A DNA stretch of 31,711 nt from Phoronis australis (Eukaryota > Phoronida > Phoronidae): positions 1 to 31,711 of the forward strand of contig NMRA01001174.1 in the NCBI GenBank assembly GCA_002633005.1. Reading direction: 5' to 3'. A program made the position numbers and the translations under genes. The notes under the pieces were generated by a model that searched no databases, had not been told where the DNA came from, and was given only the letters and a program-made list of their open reading frames with translations. Below, in pieces: positions 1 through 13,100 of the stretch. Positions within the stretch are counted from its first letter, which is position 1, and every line of letters begins with the position of its first letter.

Positions 1-132
1 GTGTTAAAAGGCAATTCCCAGGTGTACATGTATATTACATAGTGTGTTAAAAGGCAATTCCCTGGTGTACATGTATATTACATAGTGTGTTAAAAGGCAA
101 TTCCCAGGTGTACATGTATAATACATAGTGTG
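1..132. repeat. 43-bp tandem repeat, about three copies
   Basis: The unit contains gttaaaaggcaattccc, then ggtgtacatgtatat and tacatagt. The TTAAAAGG motif recurs at 4, 47 and 90, a period of exactly 43 bp. Copies are nearly identical and the array is cut by the window edge. There are no spacers, so this is a minisatellite and not a CRISPR array. Confidence 0.9.
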
Positions 133-1048
133 CTATCAGTTACCCCAACAAATTATATTAAGAACTTTGCATTCATGTCATTTTGAAGACGAAAGTATGT
201 ACTGACATTCCAATACGGGGCGTGTGTACCCGGCGACGTTATTGGAATCAGCGAGAATAGGTCGTTTTGTTTGGTGCAAAAGAAGTAGAAACGTAAAAAC
301 GATATACTGATTAACTTGTTTTTTTTCGTCATGAATCAATATTGAAATTTATTGAAAATGTCATATTAGGAACTAAATTTTCAAAATAATTCGCTTTAAA
401 ACCCTACAAAAGATCGCCGCCTTTTTGAACATGCACAAGGTCAACCTTGGCATTTAAATACTAGGCTATAGTGTAGATCTCAAAAACGAAAGCCTTTACT
501 CAGAGTTTTTACTATGCAATACAGTGCTGTCAACTACCTGGTGATTTTTAAGCGTATTTCAACACTTCAAGTAGTCTCTTATTTTTCTGAGTCAAATTTT
601 ATTTTAAACGAAAATAGATCTAGAAGCATTGTTGTACTGTAGTAACCAAACTCAGTGTTCTAACAGTGCCAGCCGCTGGAGGGCGCGCTGCGGACCACGA
701 CTTTAGTCCCCGACAGTCCTGTCTTCGAATCGGCAAGGGTTGATACCATTACTATACAGCAATGGGGGAAGTGATCGAGTCACACCACATGTAAAATAAT
801 GTTTCATGTTCAGCTGTATTGAATATAAACGGCCAAGATCTTTTGCACGGTCACTTGTCAGTCAGGTCAGCTATGTGTTGTTGCAGATATCAGTTAGCCA
901 ACCCGCCGGCTATTGGCTGCGTTGATGACCCATTTACCCAGTGACTCATCGAAATTTCAGGAAAAACCATAAGTGTATTTTTATTTTATTAAGCTACGTG
1001 CCTACTCGCGCATAACAACCACAGTGACTCTGAAGAAAAGACGGCGAT
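133..1048. other. Upstream flank and probable promoter/5'UTR region
   Basis: No gene is seen on either strand. A GC-rich patch lies at 665-700. The sequence at 975-990 is A/T-rich but is not a convincing TATA box. The TGA at 1031-1033 is in frame with the start codon. The transcription start site cannot be placed. Confidence 0.4.
673..686 (+). promoter_or_regulatory. CTCF-like motif (weak)
   Basis: The 14-mer ccgctggagggcgc matches the published CTCF core (CCASYAGRKGGCRS) at 12 of 14 positions by my count, about 360 bp upstream of the start codon. It is a short motif match only. CTCF is a bilaterian protein, so the reading depends on the organism. Confidence 0.2.
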
Positions 1049-1105
1049 ATGGCTGCTAATAAGAAATCAAGGCGTTTACTTCTCAGTGAGGCACAATTGG
1101 AAAAG
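1049..1105 (+). CDS. Exon 1: basic N-terminus of the ankyrin-protease
   Basis: Nineteen codons begin with MAANKKSRR and end with SEAQLEK at a strong donor (gtgagt). The ATG has a good start context (G at -3 and G at +4). An in-frame TGA at 1031-1033, six codons upstream, sets this as the first possible start if the exon extends that far. The KKSRR stretch is a possible nuclear signal but is too short to call. There is no hydrophobic leader. It splices in phase 0 to exon 2, whose start (VLEAALDG) is a natural continuation of an ankyrin capping helix. An additional 5' non-coding exon cannot be excluded. Confidence 0.6.
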
Positions 1106-4100
1106 GTGAGTTTTTAAAATGTTTTGCCACCTGTTCGGGCCCAGCTTGATCGTCCCAGCGTAACATGTTTATGTTAATATGTTATCGAAGTTTGATTGTT
1201 TGACTCTCGGCGTTACGAACACAATCATCGTGAAGTTCCAAGTTAAGGTTTAGGCCCATAGGCGGATTTAGGGATGGCCCACTGCAGCTGGCCCGCCCTA
1301 GCTAGCTGCTGCCGCAAAAAAAGAAATCACACTGAGTGTTCCAGCAACAGCGAAATATTGAGTGCAGTAACTAGGATCACTGGTAGCGGATGTGGGAGCC
1401 GGGGGGGGGGCTCATACCTAGGGCGGAATCGTGTTCCCGTTTTTTTTTTTGTTTTAGTCCCGGCCGACGACAGGGTTTCCGAACACTGAGAAAGTCCACA
1501 TCCCCGGTCCGGAATGGCGGGCGGCCTGTGCAGATACAATCGCGCTTTTCCCAATTCCCTGAGGTCAACGTACGTCTTGCCCCCTCCCGTATCCTAGATC
1601 CGCCACGAGGCCTATACGTAATTAAGTGAATATACTCCCGCTCTTGTGTTGACAAAAAGACTCGAGAACCTCGTCAGTACTCTAAAAATGGCTTCACTGA
1701 GACTAGGAATTTCCCAACGTCACAGGGCAAAGCGGCGAGGGATGAACACCCCTTTGTATAGATAATGGTCAGAAGCTTAGGCCGGACTATCTCTGCAAGA
1801 TTGGATGATACGTGCATCCTTTTGAGGCTGTGAACATTATATAACTAGACCACTAGTGGCTGTAGCACCGACTGAATTAAGGGTTCGTTGTTCGGCAGGC
1901 CAAGCAACTCATCAATCACAATATTCCTATCTGCGCCGACGCACTCACTGGTCACCAGATTTTTTTCTTTTGTCTCATCTTTTTAAAAGTCCTATATGAT
2001 TGGCAGCACGTGTGTTTAAAATGTGTGATCTAAGCTGTTTCAATTGTGCTGGAGTTACATGCGGGATGGACGTCTGCGCTTTTCATCCCTTGTCATCGCC
2101 GCGTGCACTGTCCCACCGACTCTTATACCAAAAAACTCTTAGAAAAATAAGACAGTTTTAAGTATGTGCGCGTGTGATAGCTGTGAGACGTTAATTACTA
2201 CAGTCTACACTTCTGAGAAGACTTGCCTCAGTGTTCATGATTTCACCTGGGTTAAGTTCGGTAACCTACGCGATAATCTCGGCTATAAGCAAGACCTTGC
2301 GAAGCAAGACTGCTCTCATTGGTTACTGGCAACCGTTCAATTGTCCTAATTAAGGTCATGTTCTATAAATAACTTCATACCGCTGCATACCAAGCCAAGA
2401 AAAAACAGTGAATGTTGACTCGCTCACATTGTCCTAGGCAATGACCATCGCCTCTGTTGGCCCGAAGCAGAGGCGATGTAGAGGCTATAGGCGCTCTGTA
2501 CGCCGGAAGCTTTTCGGCGAATTTTGCCTCGCACCGACTAAACCATCAAAGTCACGTTGTTATAAATACCTTTTGCGCATAGAGGAACACCTTAGGAGGT
2601 TGTCGATGTGTTTAATTCCTTCCAACTCGAACAAATACTCCCGTTATGAAACTTTTTCTTCGAGCAGTCCCTATTTCAGTTCCCAAAATCGTGAACTCAC
2701 ATTGAGTAAAGTCGAGTGATGCTGTTGTGTCGCAGGGCTGATCTAAGTCAAAGGACACGTCAAGTTAAAATCCAATAGTTGATGAAATAAAGGATGTGTA
2801 TTCCACGTTGTCTGCGTTTCTTACAGTCCAAAATTCTAAGCTCACGTTGATTCACAGGCTTTCGCAGGTTTTCAGTCCCTCAAAATTCATCGCTGCAGCA
2901 CTGCTGATACAAGGTTATAATAAAGGTGGTGGTCCACGTTGACTCATTTGTTAAACCCACCCAGTCGCTTTAAATGCTGTCATTCTGTTAGTATTTCTAG
3001 GATTTATTATGACAACAACAACTACAACAACAACAACAACAAGATGACGCCACAAAATCCTTAATAAATATATACCCGAGCCGATACCTCAACGACAAAC
3101 AGACTTCGAGAGGCTACGTGAATGAGCAAATAACAACTCGAGACGATGCCCCCTAAATGGTACCGAAGGGCAAAATACCTACCCCAAGACAATGTTTGAG
3201 AAAAGCAGGATACCGACTACAGTAGGCAGCACGCTATGGGCGGCTGAAATTGAACATACATGTAATAGGTGGAGATGAAAATGGTGGTAAACTGGTTTCA
3301 GTAGGTGAAATGGACACGAAGGTCAACGTGGACACAATGAGTCAGGAGACCGATACATGTGTTTATCATTTGTTAAGTTTGTATAAATGCAGGGTTATTA
3401 TGAAGCTTTGATATGAACATGGGTCACAGTTTGAAAATTTTTCATATATTCTTCAGCGTCAAGATCCATGAACAACCCAAGCCCTCCCTGACTGTTCATA
3501 TCATCTACGAAAGCTCTCTGCTTGTAAGGATGATTCCATGCTGGTAGTGAATGTAGACTATGTGATTTAAAATCCGTTTTTTGTTATTTTTTTCAGGTTC
3601 TAGAAGCTGCATTAGATGGCAATTGTTCTGAACTTGTGAAATATATAAAGCGTGGGTGGGATGTGGACCAAGTACTGAATTCGTCGGTGAGTATTCACAC
3701 ATGAAAGCTCATATGATCATCATTGGCTTTTGAAGTGCACCTTTTTAAAGAAACAATCATTGTTACATGTTTCATCAGGATGGCATTGCTTTCCTGGTTT
3801 TCTGTTGAATATTTCTATATCAACACTCTATACTGTTAACCAAAGCAACAGGTGAACATCGTAGTAACATTACAACAGTGATAACAAAATATTCACTTTC
3901 AGCTGCAAAAGTGTAAATATGGCAGATGTTTTTCTTGATTTACGGAAGTATGTCGATGAGAAAAAAATATAATCAAGTTATCGTATAAAGACTGTTTAGT
4001 ATGGAAGTGCTGGAAACTTTATTAAGAAGCACTTTATAGACGCTATTGGGATAGTCATGAGAATCAGTGATCAAAAAAATATATTTACCATGGAATGCTA

Positions 4101-7100
4101 TTATTTTTTCCTGCAATATCATCGACTGTCTGCAGGTCCGCCAGAAGGATCCCGAAAATGATCGATGATAGTGCAAACAATTAGAAACTGGCCGATTTGG
4201 GCAGACCACAGTCGCACCGGAGAGACAGTCTTTGAAAAGTGGGTCCACCTTTTTTAGAGTTTAACAATAATCTTGACCTGAGTCTGTTGACAGATTTGCT
4301 TTGTTATTGTGCGGCGGTATAGGACTATAGGAAGAAAGAAGTTATTCTTTAAGAAAAAGTATTGTATAAAATGAATTTAATAATGCTATATAATTTCTAA
4401 ATTCCGTGTGTATATTGGGAGGGTGTGACATGTATCTATGCCTTGATTATTGTGGATTTACGAATGGCTCGACTGTAACATGGCGGAACTAAGGAAGGCA
4501 TGATGAAAGAGACCCTGGTAGAGATCGGTAGCTGTCTCGGGTTACGAAAAACTATCCAAACTCACGTGTTCTTTTTAAAATACACGGCGTAATCTCGCGA
4601 ATGGCCTAGCGAGTTCCTAGCGTTTTTGAACTCTACCCAGATCGAGTGGTTTTGGAATTTTGTTTTGCTTATATCATTTACTTTTTTAAGAACTTGAGGT
4701 GTTATTACCTAAATGCAATTTTCATTGCAATTGCATTTAGGATGACTTAAGATTTTTGACTATATTCGACCCTTTCATGACACCAGTAATGATTATTGCA
4801 AGCTTGATAATATGGTATGTCTAGCTCAAGCAAAAGTTCCCGCACAATTTACATGTACTTGGTGCATTAAATCACCATAGTCAAAACGTTTAAATCGTAT
4901 GTACTTATCAGACGATTCAAAACTTGCATTAAAGATGCTATACACTGTCAGTAAGTTGATTAGAATTTTTTGCGCACGGACACGTTAGTGTGGTTTAAAT
5001 GACATTTCATAATCTTCTATTATGGTTAGATGTCTTTACCAGTGTTTTTTGGGTAATAATTTCACCATCCAAACCCAAATAAGAATAGGTCAGTGTACAA
5101 TTGGGGATTCTAGACTAACACATTATCTCAGCCTTGAAGTTTACATGTTTGTACCTTTTACGAGTCCTGAGCCTAACCAAGATTCAGTTATTGTTGGTTC
5201 TTGGGATGGTTTCGAGATTTGGATAAAATTTGGCTCTATCACTGACTATGTCATGGGTGCTTTTGGAAGTCTGTAATTGATGTAGAGAATAAAAGGGAGA
5301 CAAGTTTTCCGTACCCCTTCATAAACATAATCTGGTTTAGAAAATACGTCATCTACAAGTGGTCGTGCTACCCGATTTGATAGATTACATGTCATGTGGG
5401 AAGTGAAGAGTGTATGCAGAGTATGCAATATTCGATAAGAGACAAATTCGTAAAAGAAGAGATCTTGTGAAACCTTGTCAAATGGGGATTAATTATCCAA
5501 CATTAAACCCATTTTTATATTGTTATCGTATCTCATGAACAACTTTAAACAGGAGAGAGGTAGTACTCTTTTCACTCATAAAACCAAAGTGAAATTAAGT
5601 TATTGAAAATGAGGTTCTTGTACATTTTATTCACTTTTAAAGAAAAACTGCTGTGATTCTGAATTCTTTTCTAATTGGGTACCATAATCCCAGTTTCAAA
5701 TAGAAGGTTGTCTCCTGTCAGTAGAATTTTGTTGAATAAATTAATGATCAGTAGAGGCATATCTTTATATTGGTGTAATTATTTATTTGTAATTTAGTCG
5801 GAGTAATCACCTTTTTACATGAATGTTTAATCGATTCTGCATATTGGAACACACAACACTTTTTGTTACCGACAGTCTTTATTCCTCCTCGTTCAAATGT
5901 TCCGAATAAAACTCTACACTCAACGGTACATAGATGAAGTAACTGACCTAACGACATAATTGACTTATCCCCAGGATTTTGGGTGACGGCTTACTGACCA
6001 AACAGAATGCAGCATTTTTGAAACACCTTCGTTTCCAAGCTGCCATTTTACCCGACAAACAACACGTCGCCATGTAAAATTTATTGTTTGTTTGTCGACA
6101 TTTCGCAAGGGGCGGAACTTGCGATAGGTCAATCAAAAGGTATACCTAACACGATATTTTGAAGCATACGGGGTACTTGTTCGATTCTCAAGTGGATATA
6201 AAATGACTCAGTAATGCCACCACAGAGCATAAGCTGGATACTTTCATGTTGGACAAGCTTACGCCTGTAGTCCCATGTGAACCGTTCGTTATCAGCTGCC
6301 CGGTCGTGTAACTTGAACTGACTGTACTTCGGGAGCATGTTTTCGGTTAAACAGAATTTGTTAAATGCACGACACTTTTCATTGCTCACAGTCTTTATTC
6401 CGTTGCGTTCATACTTTCGGAACAAAACTCTACTCTCAACTGAACATAGATACAGTAACTGACCTAGCGGCATAATTAAAAGACATACGATATTTCGAAA
6501 CATACTTGTTCCATTCTCAAGTGAAGATAAAATGACGCAGGAATGCCACCACAGAGTATAAGCTGATGACACACACAGTGAGACACGGCATCTGTGAAAC
6601 ACCGCAAAGAATGACAAACGAAAGGGGTCACGAGAAAGTCAGGCAAACAACTGTAACGTGCAGCGCAACCCTGTTTGCTGCTCATTCAAAACAGGCGTGC
6701 GTTCAGTAACGCTAGGACCTACGCTAGGACCTAGCTAAAATCTAGCCAAAATCACTTGTTCTCATTTAAAATACTTGGCCATATCTCACGTAATTTCACG
6801 AAGTCTTGCTTTTTAGCGAGGTCCTAGCGTTACTGAACGGGAGGCTGGCTTCTTAATTGCAGTCAAAAGTGATTAGAATACTTTCAATCGCAGCACATCG
6901 TATTCTACGTACCGAATTGACGTGCTTTCCACAATTTCTTCACGGGTGATTTTACGTTCGTGAGGTTGCAAACATTGATCGATGATGGTTTTCTAGTAAA
7001 TGTGTGACATGTGGTAGGGTCTCTTCGACTTGGAAATTTGGCAAATAATCTGGACTGTTCGCAAACAAATGTTATTTTAATACCCACATCTTAAAAGATG

Positions 7101-10100
7101 TTGCTTTATTTGTGAAGTAATCCAAGCAAAGAGAACATAAAATATGATTGGTATCTCCCATCTGGTGATTTTATAAAAAGTCATGAGTTAATTTCGTTCG
7201 CCTTGCCAAATCAGTGAACCAAAAGTCGTCTCAAACCATTCTGTAAACATGTTACACAACATGCACGGTGTCTGCACTTGAAAAGGAAGGCAAAACGAGT
7301 ACGAAAAACTATAGAATACAATTTAGTTTTGACGGAATTGGTAAACCCGCCTAAAATTTACCATTTCAACTCAATGGCAGGTTACACCTCTCGTTCTTTG
7401 TCACATTATAGACCAAATGATATGGTGCATGCATGCAACCAGCCTAAAAATGGCGGGCTCCAATTTTGAGAATGGGTACCTTTTATTGAAAGAAACGGGG
7501 TACATGTACGTTCACAGCTATGAATTGGGCATTCGCTGAATTTAGTTGGTTCCTGCCTTATCAGTGGCCTTTCGTCTCGTTTTTTCTGAGTTTTTGTTTC
7601 TCTGATGCGGAGTAAGGCTCAACATTTAAAAAGAATAGTATTAGTTTACATGTGCATTATGAGATGTGACATTAATTCAGCCCACAAGTCTTGATCACTG
7701 TGGATTCAAGTGTTCCTTACGTTTTAAAGTATTTTAAAAAATGCGATACCGTCATCTTCAATCCACCATGTCATAGACAATCCTTTCTAAGCAAAATCAG
7801 GCGAAGAATGGATGCAGTGGAAAAAGACGCACCAATTTTGGTATTATCAAAGCTTAAATCTGTAACACTATCGTGTACAATTGGCAGCATTTTAGACCAA
7901 TATGAAAAGAAACAAATGCTTACTTCTTGCGTCAGGTTTTCATTTGACACAAAGTGATAGAGGTCCGTATACAGTTTCACCAAACAGACAGTTTTATCAA
8001 AATTGAGGTTCAAGTCTGAGAAATTTGCAGACTGGTCGACTAATGAGAGTGATGACTTGAGTGAACTTTCCTAGCCTTCGAAAAGAGCAACATCATCAGT
8101 ATATTGCAACAGTTTGCACTCCGTATTTTCAAATTCGTTTCCTTTGCATCATGATTTTTTCCTGAACAATATCTGGAGAAAGATGTCACAAGTGCAGCAA
8201 GTTGCACCAGTTTAAACAACGTCTAGACAGCACCCGAAATCTTGCAGCAACTCCATTCGAAGAATAACATATTCTACAACAGTGTTGTATGTGGATGGCT
8301 CTGATGCCTACTGCTCTCTGCATATAACCAAAATAAGGAGACAGAGTCTACAACCGCAGTTGGTTGAAAAGAGTTCAGAAAATATGCAATATTGCATTAT
8401 AACAAGATTTGAATTCTCTAATAGTGCTTCAAACCAACTTCTAGTACATTCTGCAAAGTTTGTGAAAAAGAATTATTTGTCTCATAAAATTCATGTGCGC
8501 ACCCAGCGGGAGTGAGTCCCCCAACTGGCGAAGTGAATTAAAAGGTCAGCCTCAGAGAAACAAAAAGTCCGAGAAAATGAGACAAAAAGTCCACTAAAAA
8601 GGCACAAACGTACAATTCACATCTCTGGACGTGGTACCCCGTTTTTTAGTCCTTCGGCTTTTTTGTATGTAAAAGGTCCACATCCTCTGAAATTCGAGCC
8701 CCCCATATTAAAGGTTGGGTGCGCGCATGAAAAAGATTGGAAGCAGTAGTCCAAGCAAGGCATGTATATTCTCCGATTTAACGTCTCGCCAAATAGACCT
8801 TTTGAATATCAGGGAGTAACTGCATTTTGACTCGATCGGCAACAACACCTGAAAAACATGCATTAAGCAAAAAGAAGAGTTTCCAATTCTTTAGCTTATA
8901 ACGAGTGTTTTTCTTCTCAGGAATGAGCGTTTTTATACAGTACATGTATCTTGACTCTGTAATTCAGTGGGTCGTCTGTTTTAACTACAGGTGTAGTTAG
9001 CAGTTCTCTGTAACATAGGTAGCAATGATTTTCAGAAAAAAAAAACATCCATTGGAAATCCATCTAACCAGGCAGGTTTTTCGTATTTCACAGTTTTTAA
9101 ACCATCTGCTAGGTCTTCCATAGTAAATACAGATCCAACCTTTGCTAACTTCACGTAATTTTGGAACGACGGTTGCCGATGTTGGTGCTTTCTCACCTGA
9201 CATACTCCCTTGTCTACAGTCAGGATTCTGGGTCGCGGTTATTAGTATCCTATCCCATACCAGTACTTGTTCGACAGACAACTATAGATTGATACGAAAA
9301 ATCACATACATTAGTGAAGCTATAGCAAATTTCCACTGAACACCATGTAATAACCTCTAACAAATTTGTGTAAGGAACAACGAAATAAAGAGGAAAGAGG
9401 GGACATCAATACCGGGTGAACACGAAATACAGTTGTATGGTAATATCAAAATAGGTTATTGGCAGAAGAATTAAGTTCCTGAGGGTGAATATCGGTTGTA
9501 AAACCTTTTGCACAGACAGCATTGGGAAAAAAGGCACGGGGAACACCTTCAAATTAATATGTAAGCGGGTAACAAATGCTCTAAAAACCCATATTCATAT
9601 AAACTCGTTGAAACCATTTTTACCTAAATTAACCTTCTGTGCAAGACCTCTGTCCAGTCAAAGAATCCAAACCCTAATTTTTAAGTCGTTCCGTGAGTTG
9701 AAATGACGTCGCGTGCTCCGCTTTAAAAAGCAGCGCTTTGCACGGCAGTTCTTACGTGCACAAGTGTTAGCTACAAGGGGCATTTATTAATCACGATGAA
9801 ACGACTAGATTTCAGGTGTACAGTTCCGATTTGACCATGCGTATTTCGTCATGATGATTCCGACTGAAGCTGCTGATAAATATTTATCTGACGTAGTATT
9901 AATACATACAGGCTAGGTTTTTGAGAGAAGATTTGTAGAAAATCCCAGCAGTTAAGGACAAACGACGTGATCGTTGTTCACAGATTCCGGATGAGCTGTT
10001 CTAAGTAACAGCGATCACGTAAGCGCAGTTGCCAGGAAGACTTTTATTATCAAATTGTTGCAGGTTTTTCAGATTTGCTCACAATTCTGTCTTCACGCCA

Positions 10101-13100
10101 ACTTATCAGATTTTGCGTTACAATAAAGGAACGCCGAAAATTTTCGTACCTTTCAGTCATTTGACGTTAACATTAACAGGTGCCTATGGTTTTATACACT
10201 CTGTTCAACATTTCCACCAAATTTGCGCTAGATTTTGTTTCGGGGTACTCATTTTTTCCAGGCGTAATGTTTGCACAGTTTTCAATCCATGCGTGGTTGA
10301 TGGTGAAACGTATATTTTCCGGGATATAATTTTCACAAACAATTCCCCAAGTGGCAAATGTTAAAACTTACAGATTCAAAATTTAAGGAAATATGTTAAC
10401 CAAATATGTCACCAAATGCGCGCACCAGGGGAGGCTCGGGGGGCTCGAGCGAACCTATTTTTACAAAACGTGGTTGTCAAAACGTTTCTACATTTTAGTG
10501 GCTTTGATTTATTCTTCGAGAAAACTTATCGTCAATAGCAAAGTATTTCCGAGTACAGTATCAAAAATAAAAGAACCATTTGCTTATCAACAGATTCTAC
10601 TTGGACTTCCAATGTCATCTTTAATGTATTAATCAGATTATCACGCAAGTCACAGAAAAAAGTTATTAATGATTTTATACACTCCACTTTCTTGCGAAAC
10701 TAAGCGGAATCTTCGATGAAAACATAAATTAGAAAAAACTAATAATTGCGTTACACATATTCAAGATACTCAATTGAGATGTTTTCAATGTACATGTAGA
10801 CTGATTCACAAGTTCATTACAAGTGTTTACTCAAATTGGCGAAATCGATTGTGCTCTTTGTACTACAGTGTACCTGTATTTGTACTGATTTCACAGAAAC
10901 TGATGCACATATTTTTGGGTAGTTTCCGTGATGTAAAACCGGTATGGGTTAGATTATTGCCGGCTAAAGCATATCTTCTACAAGAATATTTCTTTATCAA
11001 CTACACTGCAAAGTAGCTCTGTTTGGTTCTTCGTAATCTTAGAAAGTATTTTAGTGTATAATGTTATTTTTGCTTAGCTAGACTTTCGTTATTTAAACAT
11101 AAACTTAAAGGTAGTATTCCAGAGTTTTGAAAACACAAAATAGTATTATTGCATTTATGTAGATTAATGTTAAACACATAAGAGATGTCAATAAACTTAC
11201 GGGTATACTTGCAGCAATTATTTTTTATTGCTTTAGTCGTTTTGTGACATTTTGTGATCAACTTTGCTTGATTAAATACACATGCAGGTGTATAGATACA
11301 TGTAAATGTTCCACGCCCATACACCGTGTATGCATGCATATGTGCTTCACAGTAAAGCAATAAAAATATATGGCTTCATATACTCTACAATAAAGTCAAC
11401 GTCTAGTAGCCTGGGTTATTTGCTACATGTATGTGGTCTGAGCAAAAAGCGTTGTTTTTGGTTTACGTTTATTTTTGTTGTATAACGTGTTCGGTATTGT
11501 TACGAAATGCCTTTATCCAAGCAATAGTTTATATCCTTAGGCAATACTTAACATTGTGGTCATGACACAAGCAAAAATAACAATAACTCGCCTTACCTCC
11601 ACATTTTGCGACATTGCCAAAATCCCAGCTCGCTGTCACGAATTCCAGGTCGCAAAAATTACCCGAAATTTTTATGCGCCAAATTGATTTTTAGGCCATC
11701 CAGAAAATGTTTAGATAAAATGCTCTTACCTTCGGCGTTAAGTATTCTCAAATTTCAGGTTGCATAACTGAGTTCTTAATGTTTGATGTATGTGTTTTCC
11801 TCCGAAGTCGACCGCTTTTGAAATGCCCTAGATGCGCATGTTGCTATGCAAATCAAATAATTCCTTGCCGCCTGACCTTCCCGTAAGGGTTTTCTATATC
11901 TACCGTACTATAGCACATCCTTTCGCGAGTTCAGAGAATTTGTTGCAAGCTTTGGTGGCTAAATGAAAGTTGAGCCAGTGCTCTCTAACCGTTTCGAGTT
12001 ACTAAATATGCAACGTAAACTAGAAGAAAGTAATAGTTGAAAAGAGACGCACGACTCTTTTATTATTGATCTGCCATGTTACTGTAATCGAAGTCGTTAA
12101 AGAAGAAAAGATACTGCTTTTACTCTGAGTGCAATCTTCCTCCATTTGTTTGTTCTTCAAATTTTACTCGACTGACTAAAAAACACGCTTTCGAAAAAAA
12201 TCCGCAAAACGTTTTCCTAGCTGAATGACGTATTGTGCATATACCGCTATCGATTTGGGGGCAGAAATTAAGATGACATAAACAGTTATCAAACAAACGG
12301 CAGGTCATCACGAACAATTAAGAACGGAATGCTGTTTACGTTTTCGTTTATAAGCTTTCTATTAAATAAAAAGCTTCAAATAATACCCATTCCGTGCGGG
12401 TTTCCATTATTGGGTAATTCGAGTTTGCTCCCTTAGCACGGATTCACTGTACACGTGCAGTGCTGTAGTGGTAAAATTAAAGGTAAGTACATGTAGGCGC
12501 CCAAAGCCCATCGTATCACCTTGAGCGCTGAACGTGTCTTACGGTGGATATAGGCGCTATGTTCAAATGCCAAAAGGTGGTTGGCTGCGCCGACGTGCGC
12601 CTACGCCCCACTACAGCACTGTGTAAGTGCCATATACATGTACATGTAACTATGCTGAAAATAGATTAGCCTCAAAACAACACGTGACCCCAGCTTGCAT
12701 ATCGCTATTGCAAGGCCGTACATTCGGAGGCAGAAAACGAATCCGGGATTTTGCTTTTAAACGTTGATGAAAGACTTGCTCTTTTAGAAAACGAATTAAA
12801 TTTTGTTGTTACCGGTAAGTAAAATGAGATTGTGACCTACTATAGACTGCGTAAATGACAAATTGAAACCACGCGGACGTTAACAGGATACAATACAACG
12901 TCTCCTTCGATCACTGCACACGTACTTAAACCGTGCGACTCGAAACATCGCGATCCGGTTACCGTATTTTAAAGTTTTGAAAATAAACTTCAGTGAGTGA
13001 AATTACGGGTGGGGGCTTGCCAGAGCTGTTGGCGCTTTATTGAAGTTTGTCAAAAGTTAAGATGGCGATTAGTAGAGCTGTGGGCGCTTGTTCCGAAAAC

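Larger units (their letters stand above)
1106..3596 (+). other. Intron 1
   Basis: Runs from gtgagt to ttttttcag. It contains the inverted-repeat element at 1261-1604, an 11-bp hairpin at 2446-2478, loosely recurring cacgttgactca-like motifs between 2415 and 2945, and a short CAA microsatellite at 3011-3043. Short open frames here show no conserved pattern. Confidence 0.6.

Noticed and set aside
1-132. CRISPR-like direct repeats
   Set aside because: The units are contiguous with no unique spacers, and the window is eukaryotic.
970-1000. TATA box before exon 1
   Set aside because: The A/T run is not a clear TATA consensus, and no transcription start can be tied to it.
2441-2719. 92-codon open frame in intron 1
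   Set aside because: Basic and low in information. It begins in a hairpin, with no similarity to known proteins and no supporting context.
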